Below the pieces are notes generated by a model. The model did not search any database. It saw only the letters and a program-made list of their open reading frames with translations, and had not been told where the DNA came from. The translations under genes were made by a program, and so were the position numbers. DNA of 64,000 bases from the NCBI RefSeq assembly GCF_000013665.1, contig NC_007912.1, positions 992,001-1,056,000 on the forward strand, read 5' to 3'. Below are positions 17,028 through 25,391 of this stretch, piece after piece; the stretch's first letter is position 1, and every line of letters begins with the position of its first letter. The DNA is from Saccharophagus degradans 2-40 (GTDB lineage: Bacteria > Pseudomonadota > Gammaproteobacteria > Pseudomonadales > Cellvibrionaceae).

Positions 17028-19043
17028 ATGATCCACAGTAAAAAAAGTTTGCCGGCATTAACACTTCTTTCGGCAGCCATAATGCTAAGCGCGTGCAGCG
17101 GCGACGACAACAAGAAGCCAGATGTCATTGCCGAAGTAGATTTGCGGTTAATGGAAACCACGGATATTCACGCCAACGTAATGGATTACAACTACTACAG
17201 CGGCAGTACCAATATTGGTATTGGCTTGGTACGCACGGCAACCTTAATTAAAGAGGCACGCGTAGAGCTTACCGAAATGGGTAACTCTGTATTGGTTGAT
17301 AACGGCGATTTAATTCAAGGCAGCCCGATGGGCGACTGGAAGCAAGCTACGGGTATAGAAGCTGGTGAAGTTCATCCCGTTTACAAAGCCATGAATGAAT
17401 TAGATTACGTAGTAGGTAACTACGGCAACCACGAATTTAACTACGGCTTAGAATTTTTGGCCGAAAGTGTAAACGATGCAAACTTTCCTTACATTAGCGC
17501 CAACATTTTTATAGACGATGGCGACGATAACCCAGATAACGACATGTTGTACTTCGACCCTTACCACCTAGAAACAAAGGCGGTAATGGATAAAGAAGGT
17601 AACACCCACGAAATTACCATCGGTTTTATTGGCTTTTTACCACCACAAATTATGCAGTGGGATAAAGCCAACTTAAGTGGCAAAGTTATTACTAAAGATA
17701 TTAAAGCCATGGCTGAGCGTTTTGTACCGCAAATGAAAGAAGAGGGAGCCGATATTGTGGTTGCCATTCCTCACTCTGGTATAAGCACAAAAGCCTACAG
17801 TGCCGATGCACTTGCCGAGCACAGCAGCTGGTATTTGGCCGATGTAGAAGGCATAGATGCAATTATGTTCGGCCACAGCCACTTAACCTTTCCATCCTCT
17901 GCGTTTGCCGAAACTGAAGGGGTAGATTTAGAAGCGGGTACCATTAAAGGTGTGCCAGCGGTAATGCCGGGTTACTGGGGCAGCCACTTGGGTATTATCG
18001 ATTTAAGTTTAGAGTACAACGTTACCCAAGATACATGGCAAGTCGTTGGCAGCCAAGTAGAGGCGCGTGCAATAGTGGTTGATGGCGAAGCCACCGTTGA
18101 GCCAGATGCAGTTATTGCAGCGAATTTAGAGCACGACCACCAAGCGACCATTGCTTATATGGGCACCCCTATTGGTGAATCTACCGACGATATATTTAGC
18201 TTTTTAGCATTGGTTAAAGATGATCCATCGATTCAAATTGTAAGCGATGCCCAAAAAGCCTACGTAGAAAACCTTATTCAAGGCGACGTTAACTTGCAGG
18301 ATTTACCTGTGCTTTCTGCCGCTGCACCGTTTAAAGCCTGTAACCGCGAAGGCATATGTGCAGATGAAACAAGCTTTACTACCGTAGCTAAGGGTGAGCT
18401 TACATTAAGTAATGCTGCCGATTTGTACCTATACCCCAACACTTTAGTGGCTGTAAAAATTAATGGCGAAGAGTTAAAAGGTTGGTTGGAATGTTCTGCC
18501 TCGCAATTCTTCCAAATTGATACCACTACTACAGCCCAACAAGAGCTTGTTGATTATGCGGGTTTCCCTACCTATAACTTTGATGTTATGGATGGCGTAA
18601 CCTACCAAATTGACGTAACACAACCACCGCGCACAGACCGTAGTTGCAGTGTTATTCATGCCGATGCAAATCGCATTGTTAACTTAAAGTACAACAACGA
18701 AGACGTGAGCGATGCGCAAGAGTTCATTGTTGCAACCAACAATTACCGTGCAAACGGTGGCGTATTCCCAGGTACGGGTAGCGATCATATTGTTATTAAC
18801 TCGCCAGATACTAACCGTGAAGTGCTAGCCAATTACATTCGCGACAACAGCCCCGTTACGCCAACAGCAGATGGCAACTGGAGCTTTGCACCTATAGATA
18901 CCGTTACAAATTTAACGATAGTGTTCCGTGTGCCTAACACCGACCGCGCCCGTAACTTTGTAGCGGCTCAGTTGCAAAATGCTGAGTTTATAGAAGTGAA
19001 CGATGCTGGCGAAGCGGTATACGAGCTAATATTAAATCAATAA
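17028..19043 (+). CDS. CpdB/UshA-like 2',3'-cyclic-nucleotide phosphodiesterase / 5'-nucleotidase lipoprotein
   Basis: This is a 671-residue lipoprotein (lipobox LSACSG, lipidated Cys near residue 23). The N-terminal calcineurin-like metallophosphatase domain has every metal motif: TTDIHAN, DNGDLIQG, GNYGNHEFNYG, IPHSGIS and GHSHLTF. The C-terminal 5'-nucleotidase domain includes NNYRANGGVFPG, which binds the nucleoside base. Such enzymes remove phosphate from extracellular nucleotides in the periplasm. E. coli CpdB is about 650 residues, so the length is normal. It lies 58 bases behind the poly-Ser protein, probably the same operon, which suggests a shared role in nucleotide or phosphate scavenging. 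A strong terminator follows. Confidence 0.92.
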   Translation: MIHSKKSLPALTLLSAAIMLSACSGDDNKKPDVIAEVDLRLMETTDIHANVMDYNYYSGSTNIGIGLVRTATLIKEARVELTEMGNSVLVDNGDLIQGSPMGDWKQATGIEAGEVHPVYKAMNELDYVVGNYGNHEFNYGLEFLAESVNDANFPYISANIFIDDGDDNPDNDMLYFDPYHLETKAVMDKEGNTHEITIGFIGFLPPQIMQWDKANLSGKVITKDIKAMAERFVPQMKEEGADIVVAIPHSGISTKAYSADALAEHSSWYLADVEGIDAIMFGHSHLTFPSSAFAETEGVDLEAGTIKGVPAVMPGYWGSHLGIIDLSLEYNVTQDTWQVVGSQVEARAIVVDGEATVEPDAVIAANLEHDHQATIAYMGTPIGESTDDIFSFLALVKDDPSIQIVSDAQKAYVENLIQGDVNLQDLPVLSAAAPFKACNREGICADETSFTTVAKGELTLSNAADLYLYPNTLVAVKINGEELKGWLECSASQFFQIDTTTTAQQELVDYAGFPTYNFDVMDGVTYQIDVTQPPRTDRSCSVIHADANRIVNLKYNNEDVSDAQEFIVATNNYRANGGVFPGTGSDHIVINSPDTNREVLANYIRDNSPVTPTADGNWSFAPIDTVTNLTIVFRVPNTDRARNFVAAQLQNAEFIEVNDAGEAVYELILNQ

Positions 19044-19097
19044 TAATTGATAGATTAACGCTTAATAAAAACAGATAAAAAAAATAATTGATTACAA

Positions 19098-19137
19098 ATA
19101 AAAGCCCGATGCGTTTTGACGTTATCGGGCTTTTTTA
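19098..19137 (+). terminator. Rho-independent terminator after the nucleotidase gene
   Basis: GCCCGAT (19104-19110) pairs with ATCGGGC (19124-19130) around a 13-base loop and is followed by six T on the plus strand. The upstream AAA run makes it usable from the minus strand too, so it may also end the convergent regulator transcript at 19166. Confidence 0.9.
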
Positions 19138-19165
19138 TGTGTTGTTTATAGGTTTAATGCGTGTC

Positions 19166-19660
19166 TTACTTTGGGAGGGTGGGGTTACGCTCTTTGGAAT
19201 TTTCCCTTAGTCTAGGAATGATCGAAGAGATATAGGCAAGAAATAACGCCGAGAACGCGCTGAAATGCAATAGATCTACAGTTGTTAGATTCCAATAAAA
19301 AGTTTCTACACTGGGAATAAGGTAGGATGCTACATAAGCGAAAAACGCATAACCTACAAGGCAAACCTCATGCTTTAACAAGCTGGGCCGATCTAAGCCA
19401 CGTAATGACGGCAGGCTCAGAACTAGCCTTACCCAAAGTGGTTTCTCTATGTATTCATTTGTTGAAGTATTCATTGCATATAGCGCTTGCTCAAGGGCGT
19501 CGACGTTTATATTAAATGTCGCAGCAAGAACCCGAAGTGATGCATAGCTTACCCGGTGACCGGCTTCAACACGCTGGATAGTGCGAATGCTTAGTCCGGT
19601 TGCCTCAGCAAGCTGTTCTTGGGATATTCCTCTGTCTAGTCTAAGTTTTCTAATTAGCAT
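19166..19660 (-). CDS. XRE-family regulator with C-terminal membrane segments
   Basis: The product has 164 residues. Residues 1-55 form a Cro/C1-type helix-turn-helix (IRKLRLDRGISQEQLAEATG and SIRTIQRVEAG). The second half has two hydrophobic segments (VCLVGYAFFAYVASYLI and LLHFSAFSALFLAYISSII) separated by a short polar loop, which should hold the protein at the inner membrane. The ATG start has GGAG six bases upstream. Target genes and signal are unknown. It is convergent with the nucleotidase gene. Confidence 0.8.
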   Translation of the reverse strand: MLIRKLRLDRGISQEQLAEATGLSIRTIQRVEAGHRVSYASLRVLAATFNINVDALEQALYAMNTSTNEYIEKPLWVRLVLSLPSLRGLDRPSLLKHEVCLVGYAFFAYVASYLIPSVETFYWNLTTVDLLHFSAFSALFLAYISSIIPRLRENSKERNPTLPK

Positions 19661-19826
19661 ATTAATCTCCTACTGCTACGCACTAAACCTAGACTATATT
19701 TTTTGCTGTCGGTGACGACACTACCCGCCAAATCACCCGCCAACAGTGATATTTAGTGAAAAGCGTAAGTTTTAGTGCATTGTGCGCTACTAAAAAATTC
19801 GCAGGGCCGTAATTGCAGCGGGTAAC

Positions 19827-20801
19827 TTATTTGCGTCCACGCGGTGCGGTAGGGCGACCTGCATTGCCGCGACCGGCCCCCTTGTTGCCAGTGCGACCGC
19901 CCGTGGTAAGGTTTTTACTTTTAGCTCCGCGTTTTACCCCCGTGCTTTTGTTTTTAGGGCGGCCGTGTTTATCTAAATCTTTCGGCTCTTTTTTTACCTT
20001 GGGTTTCGCTACCCGAGGTTTTGTTGCCGTTGGGCTTGCGCTTGATTTTGCATTCGCACCTTTAATGGCGGTTTTGCTGGATTGGCTGGTGGCTTTGGTT
20101 AGTAGGTCTAGTTCTACCTTGGTAAGGCGGCGCCACTGACCGGGCTTTAATTTGCCCAGCTCTATATTCATAATGCGCGTGCGTACCAACTGTTTTACGT
20201 CGTACCCTAGGTAGTCGCACATGCGTCGAATTTGCCGGTTAAGCCCTTGGGTAAGAATAATCTTAAAGGTTGTTTTACCTATTACGCGTACTTTACACGG
20301 TTTGGTAATAGTGCCCAGTATAGGTAAACCCCTAGACATTTTCTCTGCAAAATTGGGGGCGAGGTTTTTATTTACCGTAACAATATATTCTTTATCGTGT
20401 GCGTTCTCTGCACGCAATATTTTATTTACTATATCGCCGTCACTGGTTAGCAGAATTAACCCTTCAGAAGGTTTATCTAATCGGCCAATTGGGAATATGC
20501 GCTCGTCGTGGTCTATGGCATCAACAATATTGCCCTTAACGGTTTGATCTGTTGTGCAGGTAATACCAAATGGTTTGTTATAAGCAATATAAATACGGTC
20601 GGTTTTATCGGCAGCGCTGGCTCTAAGGGGCTGGTCGTCTACGGTTACTACGTCGCCACTTTCTACCACAGCGCCCAACTCGGGCAGCAAGCCGTTAATT
20701 TTTACGCGATCACTCGCTATTAGCTTATCTGCCTCTCTGCGTGAGCAGTGGCCTGAATCGCTAATAAACTTGTTTAATCTCACTGCACTGTCAAACGTCA
20801 C
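19827..20801 (-). CDS. rluF: 23S rRNA pseudouridine synthase RluF-like
   Basis: The product is 324 residues. An N-terminal S4 RNA-binding domain (VRLNKFISDSGHCSRREADKLI) precedes the RsuA/RluB/E/F catalytic domain with GRLDKPSEGL, whose Asp is the catalytic residue, and GLNRQIRRMCDYLGY. It isomerises uridine in 23S rRNA (U2604 in E. coli RluF). The RTRIMNIEL segment matches RluF rather than RluB or RluE. The last 90 residues are a Lys/Arg/Gly/Ser-rich disordered tail, longer than in E. coli, as is common in marine relatives. Start is GTG at 20801 with AAGGGT upstream. Confidence 0.92.
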   Translation of the reverse strand: MTFDSAVRLNKFISDSGHCSRREADKLIASDRVKINGLLPELGAVVESGDVVTVDDQPLRASAADKTDRIYIAYNKPFGITCTTDQTVKGNIVDAIDHDERIFPIGRLDKPSEGLILLTSDGDIVNKILRAENAHDKEYIVTVNKNLAPNFAEKMSRGLPILGTITKPCKVRVIGKTTFKIILTQGLNRQIRRMCDYLGYDVKQLVRTRIMNIELGKLKPGQWRRLTKVELDLLTKATSQSSKTAIKGANAKSSASPTATKPRVAKPKVKKEPKDLDKHGRPKNKSTGVKRGAKSKNLTTGGRTGNKGAGRGNAGRPTAPRGRK

Positions 20802-21037
20802 ACTTATACCCTTATTAAAGATGGCAAGGGCCTAAGCCCTAATGGCGGCAAGTTTAGCATTATTTGCGTTAATTCGCGTCTACAACAGATGTGGCAGGTT
20901 CCGGCGCAGAGTTTAGGCTGGGGTTTAATAGCAGGCCTAACGCCAGGCAGGGAAGCCCTAGGGGTGACTGCTTGCTTACTTTGAGGTAATGTTTGGCCCT
21001 GTTAAGCCTCTTCTAACACATAAAAAGGACCTTTACG

Positions 21038-21757
21038 ATGCGCCCACAACTACCCACTTGCTTATGCTTGGTGCTACTACTTATTACTGCCTGCGGTACG
21101 CAGCAGAGCAAACAGGTTGCTACACAACCGGATAAACCAAGTGTGGCCCACCATTTAAGCAAAGGGTACGAATACATATCTGCTGGAAGCGCTAAAAAAG
21201 CGGCGCATGAACTTGAAGCGGCACTGGCTATTTGCGATCTAAAGTACGCGGCTGCAGAGCAAACTATATACAGCGCACGCTCATCTACTGAGGCCCTGGC
21301 CTATTTGATGATTGCTGCCGCTAAAGATGAAGCAGCAGAAGTAGACAATACCGATTGTTCAGATTCACTCTACCTTATGGGGTATGTAAGTTTGGATTTT
21401 GGTCGAGTAGATGAAGCCGAAGCTTACCTAAAAAGAGCGGTTAACCTAGCCCCAAGTAATGCTATGTATTTATCCGAACTCGGTCACGTTTATCATTTAC
21501 GTCGAGATTGGGAGGCCGCACTAGACATTTTTACTCGAGCCGAGCAGGCCGCAAATAGTTTCTCACCCGACGCTGTTAAAATTGGTGAACTATTACGCGC
21601 AAAACGTGGTGTTGGTTACACCCTTATTGAGCTGGGCGAATTGGATAAAGCAGAGGTAAAATTTAACGAATGTTTAGCCTTTGATAAAAACGATGCCGGT
21701 GCTATACGCGAACTAAAATATATTCAAAGTATTAGAAGCAACCCTGAGAAGCCATAA
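21038..21757 (+). CDS. TPR-containing lipoprotein
   Basis: This is a 239-residue lipoprotein with lipobox LITACG (Cys at residue 19) after a short signal sequence. Tetratricopeptide repeats are visible, for example AKKAAHELEAALAI, DEAEAYLKRAVNLAPSNAMY, WEAALDIFTRAEQ and DKAEVKFNECLAFDKND. It resembles PilF/PilW-type small TPR lipoproteins, but no pilus genes are nearby, so a specific partner cannot be named. AAAAGGAC lies just before the ATG. It probably acts as an envelope assembly scaffold. Confidence 0.8.
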   Translation: MRPQLPTCLCLVLLLITACGTQQSKQVATQPDKPSVAHHLSKGYEYISAGSAKKAAHELEAALAICDLKYAAAEQTIYSARSSTEALAYLMIAAAKDEAAEVDNTDCSDSLYLMGYVSLDFGRVDEAEAYLKRAVNLAPSNAMYLSELGHVYHLRRDWEAALDIFTRAEQAANSFSPDAVKIGELLRAKRGVGYTLIELGELDKAEVKFNECLAFDKNDAGAIRELKYIQSIRSNPEKP

Positions 21758-21809
21758 CCTAAACCTAGAACTAGCCTTTAAAGCGAATAACGAGCCGATA
21801 ATAATTGCG

Positions 21810-22247
21810 ATGACGAACATTTACCAAACCCCAGCTAGTGGTTTAAATGAACAGCAATTAGCGTCCAAGCGAAATACAATACTTACGGTTATACGTTGGT
21901 GTTTTTTGCCTATAGCTTGTGTGGGGGCTTGGTTTGTTACTTGTTTCGCGGTGGCTTATTGTTATAGTTCTGTAGAAAAAATTTTAGACCTGAGTGCTGC
22001 GTCTATTTTTGGTTTGTTTGGCCTAGCTGGCCCAGCGGTAGTATTAACAGCATATTGGGTTGCCCCCAGTAAAAAGCTTGTTACGGCTTCATCCGCATAC
22101 GCCTTTGGGGCCAGTATTTGTTTGGTTATTTTTTTGTCTACGCTTGATTACGATGCTTTAGGTTTTGCCTCGCAAGTAGCGGTTGTATTGGGCGCAGTAA
22201 CATTGGCTGGCTTGTTTTATCGTGCGCGCAAAAAGCAAATTGCTTAA
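21810..22247 (+). CDS. Small hypothetical inner-membrane protein
   Basis: The product is 145 residues with four probable membrane helices (CFLPIACVGAWFVTCFAVAY, ASIFGLFGLAGPAVVLTAYW, ASSAYAFGASICLVIFLS and VAVVLGAVTLAGLFY). It has a polar N-terminus and a basic C-terminus (RARKKQ). I do not recognise a family. It lies 52 bases after the TPR lipoprotein gene in the same direction and may be co-transcribed with it. Confidence 0.65.
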   Translation: MTNIYQTPASGLNEQQLASKRNTILTVIRWCFLPIACVGAWFVTCFAVAYCYSSVEKILDLSAASIFGLFGLAGPAVVLTAYWVAPSKKLVTASSAYAFGASICLVIFLSTLDYDALGFASQVAVVLGAVTLAGLFYRARKKQIA

Positions 22248-22320
22248 TAATGTCGTAACAGAAAATTAGAGTGTATTGCTCCAAAAGTGCCTAACAGGCA
22301 ATACGATTAATCAATATAAA

Positions 22321-22869
22321 ATGGATGCCGTCATGCAACAGCAAGTAATTGATTTTTGGTTTGACGAGCTACAGCCCATGCAATGGTGGACAGTTGATAA
22401 AGCGTTAGATCAACAAATTGCTGAACGCTTTTTACCGCTGGTGCAACAAGCCGCAGCGGGCGAGCTACACAGCTGGCGCGTAACAGCCACAGGGCGATTG
22501 GCAGAAATAATTGTGCTAGATCAATTCTCCAGAAATATATATCGCAACACACCAACAGCGTTCGCGCAGGATGCAATCGCATTGGTGCTCGCAAAAGAAG
22601 CCGTAACGGCAGGTGCATTAAACCAGTTAAACACTACCGAACGCGGCTTCTTACTTATGCCGTATATGCATAGCGAATCTAAATTAATTCATGTTGAAGC
22701 AGAGAAATTATTTAAACAATATGCTTCGCCCAATAATTACGAATTCGAATTAAAACACAAAGCCATAATCGATCGCTTCGGCCGCTACCCTCATAGAAAT
22801 GAAATACTGGGCAGAGATTCAACCCACGAAGAGCAGGAGTTTTTAACCCAGCCGGGTTCTAGTTTTTGA
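22321..22869 (+). CDS. DUF924 family protein
   Basis: This is a cytosolic protein of about 182 residues of the DUF924 (TPR-like) family. The diagnostic pieces are VIDFWFDEL near the start, the WW pair, TGRLAEIIVLDQFSRNIYR in the middle, GFLLMPYMHSES and the C-terminal RFGRYPHRNEILGR.S. The frame is open further upstream to 22276. ATG 22321 or ATG 22333 is the likely start, and neither has a strong ribosome site. The biochemical role of the family is not established. Confidence 0.85.
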   Translation: MDAVMQQQVIDFWFDELQPMQWWTVDKALDQQIAERFLPLVQQAAAGELHSWRVTATGRLAEIIVLDQFSRNIYRNTPTAFAQDAIALVLAKEAVTAGALNQLNTTERGFLLMPYMHSESKLIHVEAEKLFKQYASPNNYEFELKHKAIIDRFGRYPHRNEILGRDSTHEEQEFLTQPGSSF

Positions 22870-22923
22870 TAGTATACTCGTACTAATCAGGCGAAGTTAA
22901 TCACCCGTTTAGTGGGTTCAAGC

Positions 22924-23964
22924 TTATTGAGTTAATTCAATACTAACAAACTCATCCAGTTCTTTGGTATCTACAGTTGGCCAGCCGTCTTTATCCCAGT
23001 TTATTTCTAATATTTTTAGTTTTTGTAAACCGTTATCTGCAGATTCATAGGCGTGTAGCACAAGCCAATCTTTGCCGTCGAAGGTGTAGGCGCTGTTGTG
23101 GCCTAAGCCGGGCCAGTTTTTGTTGCCACTTATTAATAGGGTGCCACCACCTTGGGCGAGGTCTTTGCCGTTTTTATCTAAGAATGGACCGGTAGTATTT
23201 TTGCTGCGGCCCATTGCTAGGCGGTAGGTGCTTTCATCTTTGCGGCAGCATTTACCCCAACTTACAAACAAAAAGTAATCGTCGTTCTTTTTAAAAATAA
23301 AAGGAGCTTCTATTTCGCCGTCCTTTACTGCGTCGCCTGTGGGCATACTGCCTTTGGGTAAGGCTGCTATGGTATGCCACTGTTGAGGCTCAGCTATTTT
23401 TGTCCAGCTGCTGTCTAGTGCCACCATTTTTAAGCTTTGCCAAAAGGAGCCAAAAGCCATCCATGCGGTGCCGTTGTTATCTACCACAATATTGGGGTCG
23501 ATAGCGTTCCACTCGTCGCGCTCAGGCACGCTGCGCAATACCATGCCTTTATCTTGCCAACCGTAATTGGGCGCGCGTGGGTTAAGCGTGGGCGATACGG
23601 TAACGCCAATGCCGGATGTGTTCTTTCCAAAAGCAGACACAGAATAGTAGAGGTAAAACAGACCATCTTTTTCAATGATGTCGGGTGCCCACAGGTGGCC
23701 TTTAAAATAGGGTACGGCGTTGGAGGCCCAACTAGGGGCTTGATTAAATACTTCGCCTTCGCGGCGCCAGTTTTTCATATCGCTAGAGCTATACATTGTT
23801 ATGCCGGGGCCAGTGCTAAACAAGTAGTAGGTGTCACCTTCTTTAATCATTACTGGGTCGTGGATGCTTACTTGTTTTGCCTCGCTGCAGCCTGCAAGGG
23901 CAAGCAGGGCTAAGAGGCTAACGACTAAAGCGAATGTAATTGGGCGTTTGTTTTTGTTAAGCAT
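22924..23964 (-). CDS. GH43 alpha-1,5-L-arabinanase lipoprotein (Arb43A-like)
   Basis: The product is 346 residues. Lipobox LALAGC places it at the outer or inner membrane (Cys26). The GH43 triad is clear: D36 in SIHDPVM, D156 in NAIDPNIV and E219 in GEIEAPF. The segments YLFSTGPGIT, GHLWAPDI, LYYSVSAFGKNTS, SWGKCCRK and GLGHNSAYT match, from memory, Cellvibrio japonicus Arb43A, an arabinanase acting on alpha-1,5-linked arabinan. It would cut the arabinan backbone at the cell surface or in the periplasm. It is divergent from the next GH43 gene, with about 290 bases of shared regulatory DNA. Confidence 0.92.
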   Translation of the reverse strand: MLNKNKRPITFALVVSLLALLALAGCSEAKQVSIHDPVMIKEGDTYYLFSTGPGITMYSSSDMKNWRREGEVFNQAPSWASNAVPYFKGHLWAPDIIEKDGLFYLYYSVSAFGKNTSGIGVTVSPTLNPRAPNYGWQDKGMVLRSVPERDEWNAIDPNIVVDNNGTAWMAFGSFWQSLKMVALDSSWTKIAEPQQWHTIAALPKGSMPTGDAVKDGEIEAPFIFKKNDDYFLFVSWGKCCRKDESTYRLAMGRSKNTTGPFLDKNGKDLAQGGGTLLISGNKNWPGLGHNSAYTFDGKDWLVLHAYESADNGLQKLKILEINWDKDGWPTVDTKELDEFVSIELTQ

Positions 23965-24255
23965 AAAAGGGCCTTGGCAACGATTTATAGCTGGTTATCA
24001 GTATTGAATATATACGCCCTTATTGGCTACTGCTTAGTATGTAATCAGTAAGGGTCGCATTTGCATGTTTCGTATTGTATTATAATAATATTCAAAGTAA
24101 AGCGCGCCCGACGGCAGCCTAGTTTTGCTTTGCATTTCAAACAGCTAAAAATCTATTAATCTAATTAAATCAAAGGGTTAGATGGATGTTTGTTTGATAG
24201 GCAATTTGGGGCATATAAGCGTTTGTTTCATTTAAGAATAACTAACAACATAAAA
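23965..24255. promoter_or_regulatory. Divergent control region between two GH43 genes, with TTGTATTATAA motif
   Basis: This 291-base AT-rich gap should hold both promoters. At 24075-24085 TTGTATTATAA resembles the araB operator core TTGTAATACAA, with two differences. It overlaps TATAAT at 24081-24086, and ATTATA at 24079-24084 gives TATAAT on the other strand. No convincing -35 box was found at normal spacing for either direction, so this rests on the similarity alone. Confidence 0.35.
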
Positions 24256-25344
24256 ATGAGTACCTTCATAATGGATAAAAGCCAGCTACAAAGTGGTTTT
24301 GCGTTTAAAACAAGTGGTTTTAACGTGCTGATTGTTGTCACATTTTTGGCATTGCTTGCAGCGCTTGTTGGCTGCAGCAGCGCCAAGCTCGCACCCGTCG
24401 CCTCTCCTAGTTTACCGCAGCCATTAGTGGCCCAACGGGCAGACCCTTGGGTGCACAAGCACAGCGATGGTTATTACTACTTTATAGCAACGGTACCAGC
24501 ATACGACCGCTTAGAAATGCGTAGGGCCACAACCATAGCAGGCTTACGTAGCGCGCCCGCTGTAGTGGTATGGCAGCGCAATACTATTGGAGGTATGAGC
24601 GCGAATATTTGGGCGCCCGAGCTGCATTTTATTGATGGTAAATGGTACATCTATGTAGCGGCTGCCACCGATCACAACAAGCCGTGGACAATTCGTATGC
24701 ACACGCTTTCCAATGCATCGGCCAACCCTATGCAAGGTGAGTGGCAAGAAGAGGGGCGCTTTCATACACCGCTAGATACTTTCTCGCTAGATGCCACAAC
24801 CTTTGAGCACAGGGGTAAACGCTATTTAGTATGGGCGCAACAGAATGAAGCCCGTACTTATAACTCGGCGTTACTTATAGCGCAAATGGATAGCCCTACA
24901 AGTATTACTGGCCCCATTGTTACCTTAAGTGAACCGACATTACCGTGGGAAATTATTGGCCATAAGGTTAATGAGGGTGCGGCAGTAATTAAACACGGTA
25001 AGCGTATTTTTATAAGTTATTCCGCCAGTGCGACCGATCATAACTATGCGATGGGTTTGTTATGGGCAGACGAAAACGCTGATTTGCTCGACGCAGCAAG
25101 CTGGACCAAGTCACCCGAGCCTGTATTTTACTCAAACGAACAATTAAAGCGCTTTGGCCCTGGCCATAATTGTTTTGTTAAAGCTGAAGATGGTGTTACC
25201 GATTTAATGGTGTACCACGCGCGTGATTATAAAGAGATAGATGGTGAGCCATTGCGAGACCCAAACCGCCACACGCGGGTGCGCAAAGTGTATTGGGATG
25301 AACAGGGCATGCCGGATTTTCGTCAACATGAAGCAGACCTATAG
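24256..25344 (+). CDS. GH43 arabinofuranosidase-like lipoprotein
   Basis: This is a lipoprotein of about 362 residues (lipobox LAALVGC) with one GH43 propeller: RADPWVHKH, LDATTF and VNEGAAV carry the three acidic catalytic positions. The start is uncertain: ATG 24256 and ATG 24271 both give a sensible lipoprotein signal, while the frame is open back to TTG 24190. It is a close paralogue of the cytoplasmic GH43 at 10877; many segments are nearly identical (DGYYYF, ELRRA/EMRRA, SYSASATD, DPNRHT.V). Expected role is removal of terminal arabinofuranose from arabinan or its oligomers in the envelope. Aldose epimerase follows 47 bases on. Confidence 0.88.
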   Translation: MSTFIMDKSQLQSGFAFKTSGFNVLIVVTFLALLAALVGCSSAKLAPVASPSLPQPLVAQRADPWVHKHSDGYYYFIATVPAYDRLEMRRATTIAGLRSAPAVVVWQRNTIGGMSANIWAPELHFIDGKWYIYVAAATDHNKPWTIRMHTLSNASANPMQGEWQEEGRFHTPLDTFSLDATTFEHRGKRYLVWAQQNEARTYNSALLIAQMDSPTSITGPIVTLSEPTLPWEIIGHKVNEGAAVIKHGKRIFISYSASATDHNYAMGLLWADENADLLDAASWTKSPEPVFYSNEQLKRFGPGHNCFVKAEDGVTDLMVYHARDYKEIDGEPLRDPNRHTRVRKVYWDEQGMPDFRQHEADL

Positions 25345-25391
25345 CAGCGTTATAGGGTTGGGTTAAAACATAAGTAGAGCGACACAGAGAA

